Assembly: GCA_016719645.1 (NCBI GenBank) | Contig: JADJYS010000025.1 | Span: 1 to 17,175 of the forward strand | Reading direction: 5' to 3' | Length of the DNA stretch: 17,175 nucleotides | From: a bacterium | Lineage (GTDB): Bacteria > Krumholzibacteriota > Krumholzibacteriia > LZORAL124-64-63 | In this document: positions 8,603-15,373 of the stretch, piece after piece | Layout: each line of letters starts with the position of its first letter | Position numbering within the stretch: position 1 is the first letter of the stretch | Made by a program: the position numbers and the translations under genes | The notes under the pieces: model-generated | Databases searched by the model: none | Told to the model about the DNA's origin: nothing | The model's input: the letters and a program-made list of their open reading frames with translations, nothing else

Positions 8603-8671
8603 GCAACAGGCCGATCAACATGTCTTCCGACCTCCGCCCCGGAGGCCGCCCCCGCGTTTCAAGGAGGAATC

Positions 8672-10387
8672 ATGTCGAGCCGACGTTTCTTGCTGCTGGC
8701 CCTGCTGCTGGGGCTGGCCCTCGCCGCCGCCTCGTGCAGCGACGACAACCCCGCCGAGCCGGCCGCGGACACCACCGCGCCGCTGGTCGTCAGCGCGCAC
8801 CCCGCCCAGGGCGAAGACGACGTGGACCTGGACGAGACCGTGGTCATCGCCTTCAACGAGGACATGGCCACGGCCACGACGGCCGGTCTGGTGACCCTGT
8901 CGCACGGCACGGTCACCGGCATCTCCTGGACCAACGCGCGCACGCTCGAGGTGGCGCACACCGACTGGCCCGAGGGCACCGAGGGTCACCGCGACCGCGA
9001 CCGCCGGCCTGACCGACGCCGCCGGCAACGCGCTCCGGGTCGGCCTTCGCCTGGGACTTCTGGACCTGGACCGACGAGAGTCCTGCTGCTGAGCACCACG
9101 CCGGCCAACCACGCCGAGAACGTGCCCATCAACACCACGGTCTGGCTGCAGTTCTCGCAGGGCATGAACGGCGCGACGCTCCCCGGGGCGATCACCGTGA
9201 CCTCTCCGGACAAGGTCGCCCACGCCTACACCCTGGAGTCGTCCGAATCGGATGCGGAGTGGGTCCTGACCTTCACCGACGATCTGCCGGCCTCCACGCC
9301 GATCACGGTCGCGGTCGGCACGACCGCCCAGGCCTGGGGCGGCGCGCCGCTGGCCGTCGCGGCGAGCTTCTACTTCACCACCGGCACGAACGCCGACCTC
9401 ACCCCGCCGCACGTCGTCTCGGCCGAACCCGCGGACGGCGCGACCATCGGCACCGACGTCAGCTACTTCCGGCTGACCTTCAGCGAGCCCATCGACAACA
9501 ACTCGCTCAGCCCCACGATGATCAGCGGGCAGCTGATGAGCGCCTTCACCAGCATGGACAACCCCGGCGTGTGGTCCGAGAACAACACCGTCATCACCGT
9601 GGGTCTGCGCGCGCCGCTGATCCCCGGTTCGATCTTCCGCGTGGAGTTCGTGTCCTTCGCCGACGTCCACGGCAACGTCAACGACGACGGCTTCTCCTGG
9701 CAGGCGACCGTCGCCGGCACGGCGCAGTTCTTCCCCGTGGTCGACGGCTGGGTCCAGTACCTCGCCGGCTACTACGAGGAAACGGACAACACCAAGACGA
9801 GCGGCTCGGTCGAGGAGCTCCAGGTCATCGAGGTCAAGACCGGCGGCGAGTTCTGGCTGTGGCACACCGCGAACTACAACAGCGATCCCGCGAAGGACCT
9901 GCCCGAGATGCTGGAGTACGACCGCATGAAGGTCACCGCTTCCGCCATCCAGCTCCTCGGGTTCCACGAGGAGCACGACATGGAGTCGTCGGACGTCACC
10001 TTCACCCCGCCGATCGACTGGCTGCGGGTGCCGGTGCAGACCGGATCCTGGTCGGGCACCTCGACGTTCGCCGAGGGCGAGGACGAGATGGAGATCGACT
10101 ACGTGGGTTCGGTCCTCGCCGGCACCTACGACATCCCCATGGGCGGCATGGACCGCAAGCAGGAAGACGGGCCGCCGGTCGTCTGGCTCGGCTGCCGCAA
10201 GGTGACCCTGCATTACGAGCTGGGCGACGGGGTCGAAGTCTTCAGCACGGGCAACGACACCGTCTGGTACGCCCCCGGCGCCGGCCTCGTGCGCGAGATC
10301 AGCCACGAGGTCCAGGAGGAGCGGACCTACCACTCCGACAAGACCCTGATGTGGGCGGGCTTCGAAGCGGACTTCCCGAGCCGCTGA
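8672..10387 (+). CDS. Lipoprotein with three Big_5 (SbsA-like) Ig domains
   Basis: Surface or outer-membrane lipoprotein of about 571 residues. ATG 8672 has a perfect AAGGAGG five bases upstream. The signal peptide MSSRRFLLLALLLGLALAA ends in a lipobox with Cys22 followed by Ser and Asp; Ser at +2 favours outer-membrane sorting. Three Ig-like repeats follow: about 33-130 (APLVVSAHPAQGEDDVDLDE), about 138-238 (STTPANHAENVPINTTVWLQ) and about 243-350 (HVVSAEPADGATIGTDVSYF), each with the Big_5 pattern of paired strands and a FxxxM or FSEPI turn. The remaining 220 residues are an unrecognised beta-rich domain with DTVWYAPGAGLVREI near its end. Between about 8985 and 9070 the reading frame is lost and regained: the family sequence VTATAGLTDAAGNAL and SAFAWDFWTWTDE lie in other frames, so two or more compensating one-base errors occur. 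Its role is unknown; such domains usually act in surface adhesion or display. Confidence 0.8.
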   Translation: MSSRRFLLLALLLGLALAAASCSDDNPAEPAADTTAPLVVSAHPAQGEDDVDLDETVVIAFNEDMATATTAGLVTLSHGTVTGISWTNARTLEVAHTDWPEGTEGHRDRDRRPDRRRRQRAPGRPSPGTSGPGPTRVLLLSTTPANHAENVPINTTVWLQFSQGMNGATLPGAITVTSPDKVAHAYTLESSESDAEWVLTFTDDLPASTPITVAVGTTAQAWGGAPLAVAASFYFTTGTNADLTPPHVVSAEPADGATIGTDVSYFRLTFSEPIDNNSLSPTMISGQLMSAFTSMDNPGVWSENNTVITVGLRAPLIPGSIFRVEFVSFADVHGNVNDDGFSWQATVAGTAQFFPVVDGWVQYLAGYYEETDNTKTSGSVEELQVIEVKTGGEFWLWHTANYNSDPAKDLPEMLEYDRMKVTASAIQLLGFHEEHDMESSDVTFTPPIDWLRVPVQTGSWSGTSTFAEGEDEMEIDYVGSVLAGTYDIPMGGMDRKQEDGPPVVWLGCRKVTLHYELGDGVEVFSTGNDTVWYAPGAGLVREISHEVQEERTYHSDKTLMWAGFEADFPSR

Positions 10388-10411
10388 CCACCCGCGCCGC
10401 CGCGTGAAGAG

Positions 10412-10437
10412 AAGGGCGCCCCGAGGGGGGCGCCCTT
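10412..10437. terminator. Bidirectional hairpin terminator between convergent genes
   Basis: AAGGGCGCCCC (10412-10422) and GGGGCGCCCTT (10427-10437) form a perfect 11-bp stem with a GAGG loop. It starts 25 bases after the lipoprotein stop, and about 22 bases separate it from the inferred end of the convergent DinB-like gene. It is very GC-rich and lacks a U tract, but the outer A-T pairs and its position suit a shared terminator. Confidence 0.75.
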
Positions 10438-10458
10438 CGGCGTCGGGGGGCGGGCGGC

Positions 10459-10927
10459 CTACTCGGCCGCGGCGCCGGCGGTTTCGGCCGGGGACAGGCT
10501 CGCAGGTGCTCCTGCAGCAGGTGCCGGTGATGGCGGCGGTGCTTCAGGGGATGGTGAAGTTGGTCCGCTCCTGCTCGTCGAGGTCGTCCCAGTGCCGGTG
10601 CAGGAAGGCGAGCAGGTCGCGCGTGGCGGTCAGGTAGGCCTCGCGGACCTGTTCGAAGGGCAGGCCGTAGAGGCGCTGCAACTCGTGGCGGTTGCGCGAC
10701 TCGAAATCGGCGAACGACAGGGGGTGACGGCGCGGTCTTCGAGGCGGGCCTCGTAGAAGCTCACGGCGTAGACGTCCCAGAAGGCCAGGTGGCCCAGGGT
10801 CTGGATCAGGCTCAAGCCCTCCTGGCGGAGCCGGTCGCCGCGCCGCGCGGGGGTACTGCCGGACGACCTCCTGCAGGCGCCGGTCCTCGTCGGCGTAGGC
10901 CGCGATCAGGGTCTCGGAAGAATACAA
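10459..10927 (-). CDS. DinB-like four-helix-bundle protein, frame-broken
   Basis: Small protein of about 155 residues resembling the DinB / maleylpyruvate-isomerase-N-terminal superfamily, whose members often bind metal or act as thiol-dependent transferases. Pieces in different frames join smoothly: YSSETLIAAYADEDRRLQEV, GDRLRQEGLSLIQTLGHLAF, WDVYAVSFYEARLEDRAVTP, LSFADFESRNRHELQRLYGL and TRDLLAFLHRHWDDLDEQER. The His of LGHLAFWD in helix 2 is the usual first metal-ligand position, and a His-rich stretch near 10530-10500 (KHRRHHRHLLQEHL) may carry the others. Frame breaks lie near 10845 and 10725, and one more is needed near 10490 to reach the stop at 10459; without it the frame ends at 10544. 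The start appears to be TTG 10927 with GAGGTGG upstream. The specific function is unknown. Confidence 0.5.
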
Positions 10928-10955
10928 CGGCCACCTCGATCCTGGGCGTGTCGTG

Positions 10956-10985
10956 AAGATACGCCGGGACCGGCGGGCGTGGCAA
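10956..10985 (-). promoter_or_regulatory. Candidate sigma70-type promoter for the DinB-like gene
   Basis: On the minus strand TTGCCA (10980-10985, five of six) and TATCTT (10956-10961, four of six) are separated by 18 bases. Transcription would begin near 10949, about 22 bases before the TTG start. It lies immediately after the stop of the preceding membrane-protein gene, so the DinB-like gene may be expressed on its own. Confidence 0.45.
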
Positions 10986-10992
10986 TCGATTG

Positions 10993-11429
10993 TTAGGCGG
11001 CGGGCCGGGAACGGCGCAGGTAGAGCAGGGAGCCCGCCGCGAGGCACAGGCCCATGCCCAGGTAGGGCGCCGCCAGCAGCGGGCGCGGCACGGCGGAATG
11101 CCGCAGCAGGACCCCGCCGACGGACATCACGGTGACCATGGCCCAGCTGCGCCAGGGGAAGGTCGAGAACACGCAGGCGGGGTCGGGGCGGCCGGCCAGG
11201 CGCACCAGGTTCTTGGCGACCAGGGGCCGAAGGCCCGCGGGATCAGGACGGCGGCCATCAGGACGCCGACGGCGGCGGCCGCCGCCCCCGGCACCGGCCG
11301 CGACCCCAGCAGCCAGATCGCCGCGCGGGTCAGCAGCATCAGGGCGACCAGCCCCCACAGCGCCCCCGCGACCAGGGGCAGCGCACGGCGGGGCACGGCG
11401 GGGTTGAGGCGTTGCAGGAGGGCGGACAT
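10993..11429 (-). CDS. Unrecognised small membrane protein, four predicted helices, one frame break
   Basis: A protein of about 145 residues that I cannot assign to a named family. After MSALLQRLNPAVPRRA come hydrophobic segments LPLVAGALWGLVALMLLT, AAAAAVGVLMAAVLI, SWAMVTVMSVGGVLL and LLAAPYLGMGLCLAAGSLLY, with an Arg-rich tail YLRRSRPAA facing the cytoplasm. The loop between helices 2 and 3 has KNLVRLAGRPDPACVFSTFP, which looks conserved in character. One base is missing near 11235 (a run of C), splitting the gene into two frames. Its ATG at 11429 lies one base after the tyrS stop (TGA-G-ATG), so it is translationally coupled to tyrS. No function is claimed. Confidence 0.65.
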
Positions 11430-11430
11430 C

Positions 11431-12689
11431 TCAATCCCCGATCAGCACGTGGTGGTGGCGTTTCTTGCCCGCCTGCAGGGCGATGCGGCCGTCGCGCACG
11501 TCGGCGGCGGTCAGCGCGCGCACTCGTCGGCGACCGCCTCGCCGTTGACCCGGATGCCGCCCTGCCGGATCAGGCGCCGCGCCTCGCCCTTGCTGGCGGC
11601 GAGGCCGGCGTCGGCGAGCGCGTCGATGAGCGGCAGGCCGTCCCCCGCGAGGTCGGTCGCGGGGCGGCTGCTCGAGGGGATCCCCTGCGCGTCGCCGCCG
11701 CCGCCGAACAGGGCCGCGGCGGCCTGCTCCGCCGCGAGCGCCGCCGGCTCGCCGTGCAGCGTGCGGGTCACCTCGTAGGCCAGCACGCGCTTGGCCTCGC
11801 GCAGGTCGGCCCCCTGCAGCGCGCCGAGGCGGCGCACCTCGTCCATCGGCAGCAGCGTGTACAGGCCCAGGAAGCGGACGACGTCGCGGTCGTCGACGTT
11901 GATCCAGTACTGGTGGAAGTCGTAGGAGCTGGTGCGGCGCTCGTCCAGCCACACGGCGCCGGCGGCGGTCTTGCCCATCTTGGCGCCCGTCGCGGTGGTG
12001 ATCAGCGGCGAGGTCAGCCCGAAGACCTCCTGGCGGTTCATGCGCCGCGTCAGGTCCACGCCCGAGACGACGTTGCCCCACTGGTCGTCGCCGCCCATCT
12101 GCAGGCGGCAGCCGTGGTCGCGGTTCAGGACCATGAAGTCGTAGGCCTGCAGGATCATGTAGTTGAACTCGATGAAGCTCAGGCCGGTCTCCAGGCGCTG
12201 CTTCACCGACTCGCGCGACAGCATGACGTTGACGCTGAAGTGGCGGCCGACCTCGCGCAGGAAGTCCAGGTAGCTCCAGCCCACCAGCCAGTCGGCGTTG
12301 TTCAGCAGCAGCCCGTCGCCGGGACCGTCGCCGAAGCTCACGAAGTGCGCGATCTGGGCCTTGATGCCCGTGAGGTTGGCCTCGATGTCCTCGAGGGTCA
12401 GCAGCTTGCGCAGCTCGGTCTTGCCCGAGGGGTCCCCGACCAGGGCCGTGCCGCCGCCGGCGATGGCGATGGGCCGGTGCCCGTGGCGCTGCAGGTGGAC
12501 CAGCAGCATGATCTGCAGCAGCGACCCGATGTGCAGCGAGTCGGCCGTGGGGTCGAAGCCGATGTAGCCGGTGACCTTCTCCCCGGCCAGCAGCTCCGCG
12601 AGCGCGGCCTCGTCGGTGCACTGCTTGAAGAAGCCGCGCTCCTTGAGCACGGGCAGGAAGTCGCCGCGGGGCAGGGTCGTGGGATTCAT
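11431..12689 (-). CDS. tyrS: Tyrosyl-tRNA synthetase
   Basis: Class I aminoacyl-tRNA synthetase that charges tRNA-Tyr; about 419 residues, the usual length for the E. coli/Bacillus type. The Rossmann catalytic domain has GYIGFDPTADSLHIGS (HIGH motif at 53-56), QMGGDDQWGN (197-206, tyrosine and ATP contacts) and KMGKT (237-241, the KMSKS equivalent). The C-terminal S4-like RNA-binding domain shows KGEARRLIRQGGIRVNGEAV and, after a one-base break near 11517 in an alternating GC run, ALTAADVRDGRIALQAGKKR. The break in an essential gene is most likely a sequencing error. ATG 12689 overlaps the aroC stop (ATGA), with AGGAACGG in the aroC 3' end as ribosome site. The stop at 11431 is one base before the next gene's ATG. 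Confidence 0.95.
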
Positions 12690-13819
12690 GTCCGTTCCTG
12701 TCGGTCGCGCAGCGCGCGGAGTCGGGATTTCAGTTCCGGCAGCGGGACGTCGCCCAGCACCGCCACGAGTTCGCGGGCCAGCTCCCAGGCCACGACCGCT
12801 TCGGCCACCACGCCGGCGGCCGCCACCACGCAGGTGTCCGAACGCACCCAGGTGGCGCGCCGGGCCCGGCCCGTGCGCAGGTCGACGCTCCGCAGGCCCT
12901 CGCGCTGGGTGGAGATCGGCTTGACGTAGGCGCGCACCCGCACCGGTTCGCCGTTGGTGACGCCGCCCTCGAGGCCGCCCGCGCGGTTGGTCTCGCGCCG
13001 CGCGCCGCCGCGGCCGTCGGGGAGCAGCTCGTCGTGGGCCGAGCGGCCGTCGCGGGCGGCGACCGCCGCGCCGTCGCCGATCTCGGCGGCCTTCACGCTC
13101 GGGATCCCGGCCAGCGCGCCGGCCAGCCGGGCGTCGAGGCGGCGGTCGGGCTGGACGTAGGTGCCCAGGCCGGCCGGCACGCCGAAGGCGACGACCTCGG
13201 CGACGCCGCCGAGCGTGGTGCCCGCGGCCGCGGCCGCGTCGACGGCCGCCACCATCAGCGCCTCGGCGCGGCGGTCGAGGCAGCGCAGCGGGGTGCCGGC
13301 GCGCACGCGGCGCAGGCGGGCCAGGGTCGGCGCGACGTCCGCGGCCGCCACGTCGCCGACCCGCGCGGTGTGGCTCCAGACCTCGATCCCGAGCTGCTTC
13401 AGCAGCACCTTGGCGCAGGCCCCGGCCGCCACCACGCCCGCCGTCGAGCGGGCGCTGGCCCGCTCGGCCACCGGCGCGAAGCCGTCGTAGCCGTAGCGCA
13501 GCCGGCCGGGCAGGTCGGCGTGCCCCGGTCGCGGGGCCGGCCAGTCGGGGTGCGGGCGGCCCTCGCGCCGCGCGAAGTCGCGGTTCTCGATCAGCAGCGC
13601 CAGGGGCGAGCCCAGGGTGCGGCCCTTCCACAGGCCGGCCAGGATGCGGCAGGCATCGGTCTCGATGGTCTGCGCGCGGATCCCGCGGCCGTACCCCTCG
13701 AGGCGGCGGCCCAGCTCCGCGTCGAGGTCCCCCTCGCCCAGGGGCACGCCGGCGGGGAAGCCCTCGATCACCGAGACCAGGGCCGGTCCGTGGCTTTCGC
13801 CTGCGTGCAGGCAGCGCAT
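12686..13819 (-). CDS. aroC: Chorismate synthase
   Basis: Converts 5-enolpyruvylshikimate-3-phosphate to chorismate using reduced FMN, the last common step of aromatic biosynthesis. It has 377 residues and no frame break. Motifs are HAGESHGPAL (5-14, signature 1), ERASARSTAGVVAAGA (119-134, signature 2) and NRAGGLEGGVTNGEPV with RSDTCVVAAAGVVAEA (signature 3). Signature 2 departs from the usual ARETAxRVA: Ser replaces Glu, Val replaces Arg, and the upstream Asp-x-Arg element reads DGFAP. ATG 13819 was chosen over the in-frame ATG 15 bases upstream because GGGAGAGAAG sits just before it. The stop overlaps the tyrS start. A strong promoter-like sequence lies upstream at 13871-13899, inside the end of aroA, so aroC-tyrS can be transcribed independently of aroA. 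Confidence 0.93.
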   Translation of the reverse strand: MRCLHAGESHGPALVSVIEGFPAGVPLGEGDLDAELGRRLEGYGRGIRAQTIETDACRILAGLWKGRTLGSPLALLIENRDFARREGRPHPDWPAPRPGHADLPGRLRYGYDGFAPVAERASARSTAGVVAAGACAKVLLKQLGIEVWSHTARVGDVAAADVAPTLARLRRVRAGTPLRCLDRRAEALMVAAVDAAAAAGTTLGGVAEVVAFGVPAGLGTYVQPDRRLDARLAGALAGIPSVKAAEIGDGAAVAARDGRSAHDELLPDGRGGARRETNRAGGLEGGVTNGEPVRVRAYVKPISTQREGLRSVDLRTGRARRATWVRSDTCVVAAAGVVAEAVVAWELARELVAVLGDVPLPELKSRLRALRDRQERT

Positions 13820-13870
13820 GCCTTCTCTCCCCATCCCGCGGCTGATCGACGACGTCCGACGTGAGGCTGC

Positions 13871-13899
13871 AACGTACTTGAACCGCTCCCGGCGGTCAA
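13871..13899 (-). promoter_or_regulatory. Sigma70-type promoter of aroC-tyrS, embedded in the aroA stop
   Basis: The minus strand reads TTGACC (13894-13899), a 17-base spacer, then TACGTT (13871-13876). The TGA of the -35 hexamer is the stop codon of aroA (13896-13898). The predicted start near 13864 leaves a leader of about 45 bases before the aroC ATG. Both hexamers and the spacer length recur exactly in the aroA promoter, which strengthens the call. Confidence 0.65.
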
Positions 13900-15241
13900 C
13901 CCGACGACCCCGCGCCCTCCAGCGCCGCGCACGCCGCGAAGAAGCCGGGGAACGACACCGCCACGCAGGCGTCGTCGTCCAGGATCACCCCCGCGCGGGA
14001 CGCGAGGCCGGCCACGGCGAAGGCCATGGCGATGCGGTGGTCGCCGTGGGTGGCGATGTTCGCCGCTCCGCGCGCCGGGAACCCCGCCGACTCGCCCACG
14101 ATGTCCAGGCCGTCGGGGTGCTCGACGACCGTGACGCCCAGCTCCCTCAGACCCGCCGCCACGGCGGCGAGGCGGTCGGACTCCTTGACGCGCAGCTCGG
14201 CGGCGTCGCGCAGCTCGGTGGTGCCGCGGGCCCGCGCCGCCAGCACGGCCAGCAGCGGCAGCTCGTCGACCAGCGTGGCGACGCGCACGGCGCCCTCGAT
14301 CCGCACGGCCCGCAGGGCGCCGGCGCCCACGGTCACCGCGGCGGTCGGTTCGGCTCCGTCCGCGGCCTCGGCCGCGGGCGCGACCGCGAGGTCCGCCCCC
14401 ATCTCCCGCAGCACCGCCAGGAAGCCGCCGCGCGTCGGGTTCAGCAGCACCCCGGGCACGGTCACCCGGCTGCCCGGCACCAGGGCGGCGGCGCCCAGCA
14501 GGAAGGCGGCCGACGAGGGGTCGGCCGGGATGTCGTGCGCGACCGCGCGCAGCGGCGGGCCGGGACGCAGCGTCACCGCGTCGTCGCCGGGCGCCCAGCC
14601 GCCCAGGTCGGCGCCCATTCTGGCGAGCAGACGCGGCGTGTGGTCGCGCGCGCCGCGGCAGCCGCGGACCGTCACCGGCGCCGACGACGACAGCGCGGCC
14701 AGCAGCAGGGCCGAGGCGACCTGGGCCGAGGGCGACGCCATCGCGTGCTCGCCGCCGCGCAGCGCCGCGCCGGTCACGACCAGGGGGAGCCGCCCGTCCG
14801 CGCCCCGGTAGGCGATGTCCGCGCCCAGGGCGCGCAGGGGCGCCACGACCCTGCCCATCGGCCGCGACCGCAGCGAGGCGTCCCCGTCCAGGAGCGCCCG
14901 CACCCGCCGGCCGGCCAGCAGGCCGAGCAGCAGGCGGGCCGTGGTGCCGCTGTTGCCGCAGTCGATCTCCAGCTGCGGCGCGCCGGCCGCGGCCCGGCCG
15001 GTCGCCGGGAAGTCCCCCGGCCCGATCGACAGCGCGGAACCGTCGTCGCGCACGTCCGCCCCCAGGTCCCGCACCGCGGCCAGCGAGCGCAGCGTGTCCT
15101 GCGCGCGCAGGAAGCCGCGCACGCGCGCCGGCCCGTCGCCCAGCGGCGCGAACAGAGCGGCGCGGTGGGACAGGGACTTGTCGCCGGGCACGCACGCCGT
15201 CCCCGCAGGGGTCCGGCGGCGGGGAGCACCGGTCGCGGCAT
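13896..15241 (-). CDS. aroA: 5-enolpyruvylshikimate-3-phosphate synthase
   Basis: Joins shikimate-3-phosphate and phosphoenolpyruvate, the step before chorismate synthase. About 448 residues. Family motifs are PGDKSLSHRA near the N-terminus (phosphate-binding Lys), DCGNSGTTARLLLGLLAG (PEP-binding loop), MASPSAQVASALLLAAL, LRVKESDRLAAVAAGLRELG (RxKESDR) and THGDHRIAMAFAVA. The GNSGTT form of the PEP loop is like that of Bacillus-type enzymes rather than E. coli GNAGTA; whether this alters glyphosate response cannot be said. The true start is ATG 15241 (MPRPVLPAAGPLRG) with GAGGAG seven bases before it; one base is missing near 15198, so the start and the motif-bearing body appear in different frames. 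It has its own promoter at 15292-15320. The stop codon sits in the -35 element of the aroC promoter. Confidence 0.93.
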
Positions 15242-15291
15242 GGCGGGCTCCTCGGTGGTCGAGGGGTGCGTGTCGTCGGGAAGCTGCGCGC

Positions 15292-15320
15292 AACGTAGCG
15301 GAACGGGTCCGGGCGGTCAA
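15292..15320 (-). promoter_or_regulatory. Sigma70-type promoter of aroA
   Basis: On the minus strand TTGACC (15315-15320) and TACGTT (15292-15297) are separated by 17 bases. The hexamers and spacing are identical to those in front of aroC. The predicted start near 15285 gives a leader of about 44 bases containing the GAGGAG ribosome site. It is back-to-back with the MATE promoter at 15335-15363. Confidence 0.65.
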
Positions 15321-15334
15321 CCAAGCGACGGGTC

Positions 15335-15363
15335 TTGTCTCCCCGTCCGCAGGGGGCTATGGT
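15335..15363 (+). promoter_or_regulatory. Sigma70-type promoter of the MATE gene
   Basis: On the plus strand TTGTCT (15335-15340) is followed after 17 bases by TATGGT (15358-15363). Transcription would start near 15370, only about four bases before ATG 15374, which would give a nearly leaderless mRNA. That would fit the absence of a good ribosome site before that ATG. Confidence 0.45.
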
Positions 15364-15373
15364 CCGGCGGACC

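Larger units (their letters stand above)
1165..8620. other. Composition-mosaic surface-polysaccharide island
   Basis: Between about 1165 and 8620 the DNA is visibly less GC-rich, with many A/T-ending codons, than the flanks, where nearly every third position is G or C. The block is interrupted by a host-like GC-rich segment from about 6170 to 7195. The changes fall inside genes: in the distal glycosyltransferase, the O-antigen ligase-like gene and the SGNH-like gene. Horizontal acquisition followed by partial homologous replacement, or a mis-joined assembly, would both produce this. The boundaries were judged by eye from codon endings. Confidence 0.5.

Noticed and set aside
8532..8610. 9-bp inverted repeat CCTGTTGCA / TGCAACAGG (8532-8540 and 8602-8610)
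   Set aside because: Short arms 61 bases apart are expected by chance in this length; no symmetrical flanking structure or other copies.
8615..10333. 572-residue open frame on the minus strand opposite the lipoprotein
   Set aside because: Its composition is Val/Gly/Asp/Arg repeats typical of an antisense shadow of GC-rich coding DNA. The plus strand has a lipobox, a ribosome site and Ig-like domains.
11511..13631. 706-residue open frame apparently fusing a basic N-terminal region to tyrosyl-tRNA synthetase
   Set aside because: The first ~310 residues are an out-of-frame reading of aroC. tyrS has its own ATG at 12689 with a ribosome site.
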